NCBI GenBank assembly: GCA_944376715.1
Contig: CALWDO010000015.1
Location: forward strand, 1-54,748
DNA: 54,748 nt
Direction of reading: 5' to 3'
Source of the DNA: an uncultured Lachnoclostridium sp.
GTDB taxonomy: Bacteria > Bacillota > Clostridia > Lachnospirales > Lachnospiraceae
Numbering within the stretch: the stretch's first letter is position 1; each line of letters begins with the position of its first letter. This document shows positions 8,937-18,098 of the stretch, in pieces. The notes under the pieces were generated by a model. The model did no database searches. It saw only the letters and a list, made by a program, of their open reading frames with translations, and was not told the DNA's origin. The translations under genes and the position numbers were made by a program.

Positions 8937-10131
8937 ATGAACAGTGAAGGAAAACAGCCTATATCTATGGCAAAGAAATGGGTATTACTGGTTGTGATGG
9001 CAATTGTATTCGGCCTGATTGCAGGAGGCGTTATGTACGGCGTAAACTTGCTGGGCAATAAACTCCACAGCCAGGAGGAGCTCCCTCAGACCAGTACCAT
9101 AGAGATCACCTCCTCTGACGATGACAGCGGAAACAGCGTTGTGGAAGTTACCAAAAACGCTATGCCTTCCGTAGTGACGATATCTACCATGTCTGTGGAA
9201 GAAATGCGGAGCTTTTTTGGCGGCACCATGCAGTATGAAGTCCAGGGAGCAGGTACCGGCGTTATTGTCGGTGAAAACGACACCGAGCTTATGATCGCCA
9301 CGAATTATCATGTGGTAGAAGGAGCCACCAGTCTCTCCGTAGGATTTATGGATGAAAATACGGTCGCAGGTGAGGTAAAAGGAGACGACGTGAATAATGA
9401 TCTTGCTGTGGTAGCAGTCAAATTATCCGACATCCCCGAAGACACCCTGAATAACATCAAGATCGCCACAGTTAATCGCTATCGGAAATGCCCTTGGCTA
9501 CGGACAATCCGTGACCACAGGCTGCGTCAGCGCCCTGAACCGCGATTTGACGCTTACTTATGAAAGCGGTATAACCATCAATTCTACAGGCCTGATCCAG
9601 ACAGACGCCGCTATCAATCCGGGCAACAGCGGCGGAGCCCTTCTGAATATGAATGGGGAACTGATCGGCATCAACGAAGCAAAATCCGAATCTACTTCCA
9701 CCGGAGATTCTGTAGATAATATAGGTTTTGCCATCCCTATCGACAAGGCAGAAGATAGTCTGAAGGAGCTGATGAACCTGAAAACACGGGAAAAGGTAGA
9801 TTCCAGTGAAGCTTCCTTTCTGGGGATTGAGGGAGAGACTGTTCCCAGCCAGGTAACGGAACTCTACGGAATCCCCAGCGGCGTGATCCTTACCTCTGTT
9901 GTAGAAGATACTCCCGCCGCAGAAGCCGGACTGCAGAAAGGCGACATTATCACTGAATTTGACGGACGCTCCATTCTCAGCATGAACCAATTACAGGACA
10001 CTTTACAGTATTATGCCGCCGGAGAAACTGTAGCAGTCGTGATTCAACGCTCCAATAACGGCCAGTATCAGGAACAGACTGTAAACGTCACTCTGGGATC
10101 CGCACAGGACGCGCCCCAGACGTCCAACTAA
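8937..10131 (+). pseudogene. htrA: HtrA/DegP-type serine protease, frameshifted by a small deletion
   Basis: Two reading frames together encode one membrane-anchored HtrA protease. Frame one (from ATG 8937, AGAAGG at 8 bases) has a membrane anchor at residues 14-36, catalytic His125 (TNYHVVEG) and Asp155 (NNDLAVV), and runs normally to Val179 (base 9473). Frame two resumes at 9475 with AIGNALGYGQSVTTG, has the catalytic serine in GNSGGAL (codon 9626-9628) and ends with one PDZ domain. About twelve codons usual here (the GxSxxLxVG stretch) are gone, and the deletion is not a multiple of three. Frame one would end at 9563 without the serine. The gene is probably inactive unless this is a sequence error. 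HtrA proteases degrade misfolded proteins outside the membrane. Confidence 0.85.
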
Positions 10132-10553
10132 TGTTTTTGGGCCAGATCGTTGGTATCCAGGCTGTCCCTGAACACATAGAATCTGTCATACAGGAACTCC
10201 AGTGTAAAGTTTGCCACCATATTGATGACCGTTACCAGGTACTCATTCCAAAGCAGGCCCTCCGCGAGGAAATTGCCCAGTACCGTGGAAACCGGCGTAA
10301 ACACACAGTAAAACGCAAATACTTTAACCATGGCAACCGGCACGTTGCTGGCAGACTGGAAGGTGTACCTGCGGTTCAGAGTAAAATTCCACAGCACAGA
10401 CAATACCAGCGCCATCAGATAACAGGGCCAGTAACTCCAGCCGGTGAATTCATTGAGAAGAGAAAAGACTACGATCTCAATGACGCCTGCTGAAATGGAA
10501 AAAACAAGAAATTTCAGTGAACGCAAAAATTCTTTATGCTTAGCATTGCTCAT
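10128..10553 (-). CDS. GtrA family membrane protein
   Basis: 141 residues with four membrane helices and the GtrA/DPMS pattern, including WNFTLNRRYTF after the second helix and a closing FLYDRFYVF. GtrA proteins are thought to move polyprenyl-phosphate-linked sugars across the membrane or to assist glycosyltransferases. Its ATG overlaps the kinase stop as ATGA, and AGGAGG lies 8 bases ahead, so it is the last gene of the aminotransferase-aldolase-kinase operon. Its stop overlaps the convergent htrA stop by 3 bases. Its link to the upstream enzymes is unclear. Confidence 0.85.
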   Translation of the reverse strand: MSNAKHKEFLRSLKFLVFSISAGVIEIVVFSLLNEFTGWSYWPCYLMALVLSVLWNFTLNRRYTFQSASNVPVAMVKVFAFYCVFTPVSTVLGNFLAEGLLWNEYLVTVINMVANFTLEFLYDRFYVFRDSLDTNDLAQKH

Positions 10554-12142
10554 AGGGAAAGCCTCCTGTAATTCTTCTTGTTGCTCTGATACAGTTCCTT
10601 GAAAATATCAAAATATTTATCATAGATTTTCTTTTTCCCCGGATCCGGCTCAAAACGGCCGGACACGGGGATAAAATCTTTTACCCGGTCCAGATCTTCG
10701 ATCGCGCCCAGTCCCACGGCGGCCACGGCAGCCGCGCCTACGGCGCCTACATTCTGGGGACTTTCTACCACCTCAATGGTACGTCCCGTTATATCGGCCA
10801 GAATCTGGGACGTCACCGGGGATAAAGCTCCGCCGCCCACAAACCGGATCACAGAAGAAGTTTTCACCTTTCTCTCTTCACATTCCAGCATCCAGCGCAG
10901 ATGGTAGCAGATGCCTTCCAGCACAGCACGGATCAGCTCCGATTTTCCTGTCTCCAGGCGAATACCGAAAAACATGCCCGCCGCGGCAGGATCTTCAAAA
11001 GGACAGCGGTTTCCGTGCAGCCATGGCGTGAAAATCACGCCTCCGGAACCTTCCGGTACTTTGCTTACCACCTCGGTCATATAATCGTACAGGCTCCTGT
11101 AGACCGCCTCGTGGCTTTCTGCCACATCTGTCTTTTTCAGATAGATTCCGATCTCGTCCAGCGCCAGATGGTCTTTGACCCATTCCAAACACTTTCCGGC
11201 AGTCTCCATTTCCGCGAAATAATTATATCTTCCGGTCTGAGCTCCCACAATCGCAGCGATCATGGCTGAAACGTCCACCAGCTGCCGGTCAGTCACTGTA
11301 CCGACCCATCCGGAGGTACCGCAGTAGATATGAGTCTCTCCCACGCCTACGCATCCGGAACCCACGCCGATCAGGGAAGCGTCTCCTCCTCCTCCGAAAA
11401 CAGGAATCCCCGCCGGAAGTCCCAGTTCCTCTGCCGCCTGCAAAGTCAACGTACCTGCCTGATCGGAGGATTTGATGATGCGCGGCAGATGTTCCATGTG
11501 AATGCCGAACATACGGCAAAGGCTTCTGCTCCATCCCTCTTTTCCTTTTCTGGTATCATAGAGCAGAGTTGCAAAAGCCGAGTCTTCCGTCATGACACAT
11601 TCTCCGGTCAGGCGGCGGATAAAATACTCTTTCACATCCAGCCACTTATCTGCCCGCCGGAATTTCTCCGGTTCATGGTTTTCGATCCACTTATATTTCC
11701 ACATGGGATCCTTGACGCTGGTAGACACTGCTCCGGTAATAAACAGACATTTCAGCAGCCGGAATACATTGGCTCCGGCGATCTGGGGACCGTATGCCAG
11801 GCCTTTTTTGATCTCTTCCTTTGCCCTCTGGTCCATATAGCTCATGGGGCGGCGGATTGGTCTTCCGTCCTTGTCCACCAGTATCAGGCCCTGCATCTGG
11901 GAACAGAATGAGATTCCCGCCACTTCATCCGGCCTCACCTCTGTTTTGGCAAACAGTTCTTTTGTCGTCTGGCAGACCGCCTGCCACCATTCCTCCTCAT
12001 CCTGTTCAGCGCCGCCGTTTTCCAGAATATAGAGCCGGTATCCTCTGCTCACGCCTTCCAGCAGCGTAATCGTATCATCAACGCGAAACAGGCAGGTTTT
12101 TACTCCTGTAGTCCCAATATCGTAAGCCAGTACATAAATCAT
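10550..12142 (-). CDS. FGGY family carbohydrate kinase (xylulokinase-like)
   Basis: 530 residues. The N-terminal FGGY ATPase fold opens with the phosphate-binding loop YDIGTTGVK (residues 7-15). FGGGGDASLIGVGSG lies in the middle, and the C-terminal domain has FVGGGALSPVTSQILADITG. FGGY kinases phosphorylate sugars or polyols such as xylulose, ribulose, fuculose, rhamnulose or glycerol; the substrate cannot be read here. I start at the ATG at 12142 because GGAGG lies 11 bases upstream. The site falls in the last codons of the TetR gene, leaving a 4-base gap. With the class II aldolase upstream, a phosphorylate-then-cleave route is likely. Confidence 0.87.
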   Translation of the reverse strand: MIYVLAYDIGTTGVKTCLFRVDDTITLLEGVSRGYRLYILENGGAEQDEEEWWQAVCQTTKELFAKTEVRPDEVAGISFCSQMQGLILVDKDGRPIRRPMSYMDQRAKEEIKKGLAYGPQIAGANVFRLLKCLFITGAVSTSVKDPMWKYKWIENHEPEKFRRADKWLDVKEYFIRRLTGECVMTEDSAFATLLYDTRKGKEGWSRSLCRMFGIHMEHLPRIIKSSDQAGTLTLQAAEELGLPAGIPVFGGGGDASLIGVGSGCVGVGETHIYCGTSGWVGTVTDRQLVDVSAMIAAIVGAQTGRYNYFAEMETAGKCLEWVKDHLALDEIGIYLKKTDVAESHEAVYRSLYDYMTEVVSKVPEGSGGVIFTPWLHGNRCPFEDPAAAGMFFGIRLETGKSELIRAVLEGICYHLRWMLECEERKVKTSSVIRFVGGGALSPVTSQILADITGRTIEVVESPQNVGAVGAAAVAAVGLGAIEDLDRVKDFIPVSGRFEPDPGKKKIYDKYFDIFKELYQSNKKNYRRLSL

Positions 12143-12146
12143 ATCT

Positions 12147-12803
12147 TCATTTTCCTCCCTCATGGGAAACATCCTCTCTGGAAAACGTGAATGCGGATTC
12201 CAGAAACATTAACAGCTGCTCCCTGACCATATCATTTTCCGGCAGTTTTCCGCCGCAGTACAGCTTCCACCGTTCCCTGTAATAATCGCAGCAGAGCCCG
12301 AACTGCAGCATCATCAGAAGATTATCGAAAAAAAACGCAGCTATCCCGGGATCCATGTCCTCTCTGACAGTCCCGTTCTTCTGCGCTTTTCTTATGATGT
12401 CTGTATAAAGTCCTGCCGTTATCTTTTCGATCTCTTCCGCCAGCTCTGCCGCAAAACGACTGTTTCTGATGGATGTGATCTCGTGATACATGCGGATATC
12501 ATCCCTGTGCTCCGCCGCATGTCTCTGTAATATGCGGATCACCTGATCCGCGTACCCCGATACCTTATCCTCCCGGACAAGCACTTCTTTCAGTGCCTCT
12601 TCCAGCCTGCCCACGCTGCGGCGCACGCAGGCCAGGAAAAAGCTGTCTTTATCAGAATAGTATTTATACAGTACCCCTACGCTGATGCCTGCTTTTCCGG
12701 CGATGGACGCCATGCTGGCTTTCTCCACACCCCGCTCTGCAAACTCATGAATCCCTGCCTCCAGAGTCTCCGCGAGTTTGGCTTCCGTCAGCTTCTCATA
12801 CAT
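12147..12803 (-). CDS. TetR/AcrR family regulator inside the aldolase–kinase operon
   Basis: 218 residues. The N-terminal helix-turn-helix (about 10-55) reads MASIAGKAGISVGVLYKYYSDKDSFF, a clear TetR signature; the remaining ~160 residues form the helical ligand domain. It starts 5 bases after the aldolase stop and ends 4 bases before the kinase start, so it is co-transcribed with both. The obvious prediction is repression of this operon through the palindrome at 15470-15485, released by a pathway metabolite. Confidence 0.88.
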   Translation of the reverse strand: MYEKLTEAKLAETLEAGIHEFAERGVEKASMASIAGKAGISVGVLYKYYSDKDSFFLACVRRSVGRLEEALKEVLVREDKVSGYADQVIRILQRHAAEHRDDIRMYHEITSIRNSRFAAELAEEIEKITAGLYTDIIRKAQKNGTVREDMDPGIAAFFFDNLLMMLQFGLCCDYYRERWKLYCGGKLPENDMVREQLLMFLESAFTFSREDVSHEGGK

Positions 12804-12808
12804 CTAAA

Positions 12809-13924
12809 CTATTTCTCCTTCTTTCGGGAGTATTTCTTTACGTAGACAGTTCTCTGGATCAGACCGTCCAGTCTGCCCAGAGGCCTGCACTCCGGAAAAT
12901 TTTCTGCAAACAACGCTGCCCTGCAGCCTTTTTCCAGAAGGGCTGCCACTGCCGTCACATCGTCCCTTGTCTTCCCGATGCAGAACGCTCCCTCATCCTG
13001 TATCAATACTGCGTTTCTGCCGGCAAGCTTTTTAGCCGCGCCGGCCGGATCATGGCTGTCCGCACAGCGGATCGTAGTCCCGGCGATCTGGATCAGATCT
13101 TCCAGATAAGGAGAAAAATCTTCTCCTCTCTGACTTACTCTGCGCACTGCGTTGCTGTTATCCCACAGAACATATTTTGCATCTGTATGCCGATAGATCT
13201 CCGCATGAAAAGCTGCCTCTTCCGGCAGGTCGTCCGGCAGCTTGTTCAGACGGAATACTTTTTTCTCTCCGTTCAGCTGCAGGCAGAATCTGTTTCCTTT
13301 GCGTATGCTTCTTCCATAATCATGAGCCTGGGAAAGCTGTTCCCGGTTCTTTTTCCCCAGGATCCCGATCTGCTCCCGACAGATCCGTTCCAGCTCTCCG
13401 GCGGTAAAGAAAGCATCTTCTTCATCTTTTCCCATGCAAAGCGCGCCGTGGTATCTCATAAGTATTGCTTTTGTCTGCGGATACGCACGAAGCGCATCCA
13501 CAACCGCGTTTCTGAGCTTCCTGGTGGAAGGCATGCCGTACTCCGCGCATGGAACCACGTCTCCCAGCCGTTCAGAATCCTCCGGCATCAAATCCATGCC
13601 TGTTATTCCATAGACAGACGCCGCTTCCTGATGAGTATGGATGATAAAATTTATTTCCGGACGAAGGCTGTAAACAGCGGCGTGGATTCCTTTTTCACTG
13701 GACGGTTTCCTGGGACCGTCATAAGAACAGTCCTCGATGTTTACCGTCACCAGATCCTCCGGCCTCATATGCTCATATCCCATTCCGCTGGGAGTGATGA
13801 CAAACTGGGTCGCCGATATTCTGGCGCTTATATTTCCCCATGTCCTTGCCACCAGGCCGGTACGGAGCAGTTTCCTGGCGGACTCTGTCACCAGATTTCT
13901 TGCAGTTTCTTCTGTATAAGCCAT
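12809..13924 (-). CDS. Class II aldolase/adducin family protein with second degenerate domain
   Basis: 371 residues. Residues 5-190 are a class II aldolase: TWGNIS, Glu77 in SSEKGIH, zinc ligands His96 and His98 (HTHQ) and His159 (RYHGAL). The family splits or epimerises phosphorylated sugars such as fuculose-1-phosphate or ribulose-5-phosphate using zinc. Residues about 215-345 look like a second copy of the fold without the histidine pair, so probably structural. I start at the ATG at 13924, preceded by GGGGAGG, rather than further upstream. The gene lies 38 bases after the aminotransferase and 5 before tetR. Confidence 0.87.
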   Translation of the reverse strand: MAYTEETARNLVTESARKLLRTGLVARTWGNISARISATQFVITPSGMGYEHMRPEDLVTVNIEDCSYDGPRKPSSEKGIHAAVYSLRPEINFIIHTHQEAASVYGITGMDLMPEDSERLGDVVPCAEYGMPSTRKLRNAVVDALRAYPQTKAILMRYHGALCMGKDEEDAFFTAGELERICREQIGILGKKNREQLSQAHDYGRSIRKGNRFCLQLNGEKKVFRLNKLPDDLPEEAAFHAEIYRHTDAKYVLWDNSNAVRRVSQRGEDFSPYLEDLIQIAGTTIRCADSHDPAGAAKKLAGRNAVLIQDEGAFCIGKTRDDVTAVAALLEKGCRAALFAENFPECRPLGRLDGLIQRTVYVKKYSRKKEK

Positions 13925-13962
13925 CTTCCTTTCCTCCCCTGCTTCATATATGCCGGTCATAC

Positions 13963-15447
13963 TCAGACGTCGATGCGTCCGCAATTCGCAAAGACTCTGT
14001 CAAAACGGGCAAGCACATCGTCGATCATTTCTTCGGTATATGCCGCGCTGGTGTACAGCCTGGATCCGGCGAGAGTCACGATACCTTCCGCCATATAAGC
14101 CGCTCCCATATGTTCCATCTCCTTCTGGCGAATACCGGTCTGTTTCAATACTTCCGGAATTGTCCACGGCTTCGACCAGTCCACTACAAAATGCATGGTT
14201 CCTACGCTGTCCAGATGGCAGATAGAACCCTGATTGAACGCTACAAACGGAAGATGGTGTTTTTCAATCAGCTTCTGCAGGCCTTTTGTCAGCCGGTCGC
14301 CCATACGCCCGGCTTTCTCGCAGGCATTGGTCCTCTCTATCTCGCACAGCGTATAGTATCCTGCCACACAGGAGATCGGCGTTGCCGCCAGCGTACCGCC
14401 GCACATGGCCTTGGATACTTTCTTTCCGGAAGAGTCCAGCCCGGCCCCCAGATAGGCCATACAGTCGTCATGTCCTCCTACTCCGCCTGCGCCCGGATAA
14501 CCTCCCGCGATGATCTTTCCGAAAATGGTAAGATCCGGATCCACGCCAAAGTAACTCTGCGCGCCTCCCGGCCCGATGCGGAATCCGGTTACCACTTCGT
14601 CAAAGATCAGAAGCGCTCCGTATTTATGCGCCAGATACTCTGCTCCTTTGATAAAGCGTTTTGATACCGGCCTGGTTCCGCTCTCCGGTCCTACCGGCTC
14701 GATGTAAACGGCAGCCGTCCCGCCGGTAAGACGGTTTCTCTGCAGTTTTCTTTCCAAGTCTTCCAGGTCATTGGGGAAAAATTCATCCGTATGCTTGAAC
14801 ACAAATCCGGGTACTCCCTTGGACATGAGTCCTTTCGTACCAGGCACACGGATACCGTATGCCAGCTGATCCGACCATCCGTGGTAGGCGCCGCCCATCT
14901 TCAATATATTCTTCTTGCCGGTCTTTAATCTGGCAATTCTGGCCGCGCACATACATGCCTCGGTACCGGATCCCAGCATACGGAACTTCTGTACGGAAGG
15001 AACCATCTCGGATATCTTCTTCGCCAGCTTATATTCATATTCGTGGAACAGACCTGTGGAAGGTCCGCAGGTGTTCAGAAGATCAATGACCCGCTCCCGT
15101 ACCTCGGGCGGATTGCTGCCCAGGATCGTAGGACCGCCCGCCTGCAGCAGGTCATAATACCAGTTCCCGTCAATATCGTAGAGCTTTGCGCCCTCCGCCT
15201 TATTGATCACGATGGGAAAAGGATAGTTGAACGCCAGGTTGTGCTGTACCCCTCCGGGAATCACCTCTTTGGCTTTTTCAATCATCTCTTTTGATTTCGC
15301 GCATTTTTTCTCAAAATAATTCTCCACGTAATCATCCAGTTTATCCGGACAGATGGAATAGACCGGTTTTTTGATCAGCTCGTCCAGCTGTCTGGTCACT
15401 TCTTCCGCATTCAGATACTTGTCAATCGCAAATCCATTATACGCCAT
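13963..15447 (-). CDS. Class III (PLP) aminotransferase, glutamate-1-semialdehyde-aminomutase-like
   Basis: 494 residues. PLP fold: IPGGV (63-67), GSGTEA (159-164), YHGWSD (188-193), DEVVTGFR (283-290) and the Schiff-base lysine Lys311 in TIFGKIIAGGYP. The core resembles glutamate-1-semialdehyde aminomutase, but an extra ~55 residues at the N-terminus and the operon context argue against haem synthesis. Class III members transfer amino groups to or from terminal aldehydes and ketones. It is the first gene of the operon, with GGGAGG before the ATG and a promoter and palindrome just upstream. Substrate unknown; an amino sugar or amino polyol is a reasonable guess. Confidence 0.88.
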   Translation of the reverse strand: MAYNGFAIDKYLNAEEVTRQLDELIKKPVYSICPDKLDDYVENYFEKKCAKSKEMIEKAKEVIPGGVQHNLAFNYPFPIVINKAEGAKLYDIDGNWYYDLLQAGGPTILGSNPPEVRERVIDLLNTCGPSTGLFHEYEYKLAKKISEMVPSVQKFRMLGSGTEACMCAARIARLKTGKKNILKMGGAYHGWSDQLAYGIRVPGTKGLMSKGVPGFVFKHTDEFFPNDLEDLERKLQRNRLTGGTAAVYIEPVGPESGTRPVSKRFIKGAEYLAHKYGALLIFDEVVTGFRIGPGGAQSYFGVDPDLTIFGKIIAGGYPGAGGVGGHDDCMAYLGAGLDSSGKKVSKAMCGGTLAATPISCVAGYYTLCEIERTNACEKAGRMGDRLTKGLQKLIEKHHLPFVAFNQGSICHLDSVGTMHFVVDWSKPWTIPEVLKQTGIRQKEMEHMGAAYMAEGIVTLAGSRLYTSAAYTEEMIDDVLARFDRVFANCGRIDV

Positions 15448-15469
15448 GGCTTACCTCCCGTTCTGTCTT

Positions 15470-15530
15470 GTGAATATATGTTCACGAATTTTCTGTTATT
15501 ATTTTACCACTATCAGGCATGCGCTGACAA
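15470..15530 (-). promoter_or_regulatory. Promoter and operator candidate of the aminotransferase–aldolase–kinase operon
   Basis: On the minus strand, TTGTCA (15530-15525) and TAAAAT (15506-15501) are 18 bases apart, placing the transcription start near 15494. The 16-base near-perfect palindrome GTGAATATATGTTCAC (15470-15485) lies about 10-25 bases into the transcript, ahead of the ribosome site. One base pair of eight is mismatched. Position and symmetry fit a TetR roadblock operator for the operon's own regulator. Confidence 0.65.
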
Positions 15531-15535
15531 TAAGA

Positions 15536-18082
15536 TTATTCTCCTTTTTTATGGCATCCTGTACCCAGGCTGTCAATGATCGTGATAACCAGGCCTTTAA
15601 TGCTGTTTTCTGTCGTACGGTACGGAGCGATACGCAGCGTATAATACTGTCCGTTCGTAGCTACCACTTCCCTGTCTACAGGCGTCAGTGTCTTCAGGAC
15701 ACTCTGCGCGTCTTCCACAATCTTCTCATAGGGAAAGCTGTGCGCGAAGATCTGAATGGAACGACCGATGTCCTGTTCCATCAGCTGAAATTCTTTTCCC
15801 ACATACTCCGTAAATTTGCGGATATTCAGGTTCTCATCCACAAACAGGATACCGATCATTGTAGAAGACAGGAAGTTGGACAAATCATTGGTCATCAGTG
15901 TCAGTTCGTCTACTTTCTGCTGATATTCCGTATTAACCGTATACAGTTCTTCATTAACCGACTGCAACTCTTCATTGGAACTCTGCAGCTCCTCATTGGC
16001 GGTCAACAGCTCCTCGTTGGCAGCCTGCAGTTCTTCGTTCACTGTTTCCAGTTCCCCGATGGTTTTTTTCAGATCATTCTGGGATTCCTGAAGTTCCTGT
16101 TCCAGATCGGTGATCCGTCTCGCCGCCGTACTGTCAATATCATATTTTTCGCGGATGCCGTCTTCCTCTTCCGTCCTGTCCCTGTTTTCCCGGAACAACA
16201 TGGCAATCAGGCCGCTCTCCCCTTTTCCGGGAACCGTGATTGGATAAACGCTCAGATCCACCGTCCGGCGTTCCGACGATGTATCCACGGTGACATCCAG
16301 ATAAGTCACGGAGGTATGCTCCGTCCGGCACCTGTTCAGAGCCGTGGACGCTGCCAGGCTCAGATCTTTATTAAGAATATGGAAAAGATTAAAAGATGCT
16401 TTTCCGGGAGCGATCGATACATAATCCATATAGTTCCCGAAGAAATGAATCACATTATTAGACTCATTGATGATCAGGGAAGCCGGCATATACTTTTCCA
16501 TAAACTGTGTATAAACTGATTCCATCTCGTATTCCGGGGAATTTGATCCTTCCAGGGTATGCAGCCGCGGCGTTACCGGCTGGAAACTGGGAATATTGAA
16601 TACCGGAGTAGACAGATTATCCATTTTCCCCGCGCTGTTATGAATATATATTTTCTCTGCGCTGCATGCGGGTTTGAACACGTCGGAATACTCGTTTGCC
16701 GTCTCGCTCTTTCCCAGGAACAAATATCCGCCGTTTTTCAGCGCCGAATGGAAGATCGCAAACAATCCCCTCTGAAGCACCGGCTGAAAATAAATCATCA
16801 CATTTCTGCAGCTGATCAGATCCAGCTTCCCGAAAGGCGGGTCTGACAGCATATTGTGCGGCGCGAAAATGATCATGCGCCGTATCTCCTTGGAGATATG
16901 ATACTGGTCATTTCTCTTAATAAAATATTTCGCCAAACGCTCCGGCGTCACGTCATCGATAATACTCTCGGAGAATACGCCCTTCCCTGCCTGTTCGATT
17001 GCCTGCACATCGATATCCGTGGCGAATATCTTAATATCCCGTTTGACATGAAGTTCCTCCAGAATTTCCTGGAACAGGATCGCCAGAGAATATGCTTCCT
17101 CGCCGGTGGAACATCCGGCGCTCCAGACCCGGATTGGTTCCCCCTCCTCCGCATTCTGTACAATAGGATACAGCGCTCTTTGTTTCAGCTTCTCAAAGAA
17201 AGGCGGATCGCGGAAGAAATTGGTTACCCCAATCAGGATCTCTTTCACCAGCACATTCACTTCTTCGGGATTGTCATCCAGATATTTGGCATATTCCGCC
17301 AGACTTACACTGTGCGTCACCACCATGCGCCTTTCGATGCGGCGCAGTACGGTCGTCCGTTTATAATGAGTGAAATCGATCCCGCGCACCTTTTTCAGCA
17401 CGGCATAGATATGCGTGAAACTCTCTTCGTCAGTAAAAAGCACGTTCGCCTCTTCCGGTTCCATGATTGTTCTATATTTGGAGTAGTGCAGGATCTCACC
17501 GGCAATATCCTTTGGAGGAAGCACATAGTCCACCAGCCCGGTGCTGATGGCGCTCTTGGGCATTCCGTCAAACTTTGCGCTTTCCGGAGTCTGGACAATC
17601 GTCAGGCCGCCTTTTTCTTTGATGGTCTTGATTCCGTTCGTTCCGTCGGATCCGGTGCCGGATAAAATCACCGCTATAGAATGTTCTGTTTTCTCTTCCG
17701 CGAGAGAATTAAAGAAAATGTCAATGGGATGATTCAGCAGGCCCTGTACATAGTCATTCAAATATAATCTTCCGCCCCGAAAAGTAATGTTCTTTTTCGG
17801 AGGGATCAAATATACCTGGTTAGGTTCCACCTGTTCTCCCTCTTCCGCCTGCGTCACCGGCATATCCGTGTATTTTCCAAGGATATCCGCCATAAGACTC
17901 TTATAATCCGGCGCCAGATGCTGTACCACTACAAAACTTAGGCCGCTGTTAGGCGGCATAAAGCGGAAAAACTGCTGGAGGGCTTCCAGCCCGCCCGCCG
18001 AAGCTCCGATTCCTACTACAAACAGATTGTCCCCCCTTGGCAGTTCCATCTCTGCCAGATCTGATTCTTTATTCTGCGCCAT
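15536..18082 (-). CDS. CheB–CheR fusion protein with coiled coil and PAS domain
   Basis: 848 residues. Residues 18-200 are a CheB methylesterase with the full triad Ser28 (GASAGG), His55 (QHLAPDY) and Asp146 (GTGSDG), but no receiver domain. Residues about 225-485 are a CheR methyltransferase with SAM loop [18 protein letters not shown]-like segment (515-630), a long heptad coiled coil built on repeats of NEEL (655-735) and a C-terminal PAS (737-840) follow. CheB and CheR normally demethylate and methylate chemoreceptor glutamates. No chemoreceptor, CheA or flagellar gene is in the window, and no kinase domain is attached. It starts 16 bases after the EAL gene and is probably co-transcribed with it. 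Target proteins are unknown. Confidence 0.9.
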   Translation of the reverse strand: MAQNKESDLAEMELPRGDNLFVVGIGASAGGLEALQQFFRFMPPNSGLSFVVVQHLAPDYKSLMADILGKYTDMPVTQAEEGEQVEPNQVYLIPPKKNITFRGGRLYLNDYVQGLLNHPIDIFFNSLAEEKTEHSIAVILSGTGSDGTNGIKTIKEKGGLTIVQTPESAKFDGMPKSAISTGLVDYVLPPKDIAGEILHYSKYRTIMEPEEANVLFTDEESFTHIYAVLKKVRGIDFTHYKRTTVLRRIERRMVVTHSVSLAEYAKYLDDNPEEVNVLVKEILIGVTNFFRDPPFFEKLKQRALYPIVQNAEEGEPIRVWSAGCSTGEEAYSLAILFQEILEELHVKRDIKIFATDIDVQAIEQAGKGVFSESIIDDVTPERLAKYFIKRNDQYHISKEIRRMIIFAPHNMLSDPPFGKLDLISCRNVMIYFQPVLQRGLFAIFHSALKNGGYLFLGKSETANEYSDVFKPACSAEKIYIHNSAGKMDNLSTPVFNIPSFQPVTPRLHTLEGSNSPEYEMESVYTQFMEKYMPASLIINESNNVIHFFGNYMDYVSIAPGKASFNLFHILNKDLSLAASTALNRCRTEHTSVTYLDVTVDTSSERRTVDLSVYPITVPGKGESGLIAMLFRENRDRTEEEDGIREKYDIDSTAARRITDLEQELQESQNDLKKTIGELETVNEELQAANEELLTANEELQSSNEELQSVNEELYTVNTEYQQKVDELTLMTNDLSNFLSSTMIGILFVDENLNIRKFTEYVGKEFQLMEQDIGRSIQIFAHSFPYEKIVEDAQSVLKTLTPVDREVVATNGQYYTLRIAPYRTTENSIKGLVITIIDSLGTGCHKKGE

Positions 18083-18098
18083 AACGCTTCCTCCTTTG

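Noticed and set aside
9511-10131. Separate short protease gene starting at GTG 9511
   Set aside because: It starts inside the protease fold, lacks His and Asp of the triad and a ribosome site; it is the second half of the broken htrA.
13963-15447. HemL, glutamate-1-semialdehyde aminomutase for haem synthesis
   Set aside because: The core is similar, but an N-terminal extension of about 55 residues and linkage to an aldolase and sugar kinase, with no hem genes nearby, argue against it.
15470-15485. CRP-type binding site
   Set aside because: The half-sites GTGA and TCAC are eight bases apart rather than six, and CRP-cAMP control is not expected in this group; a TetR operator fits better.
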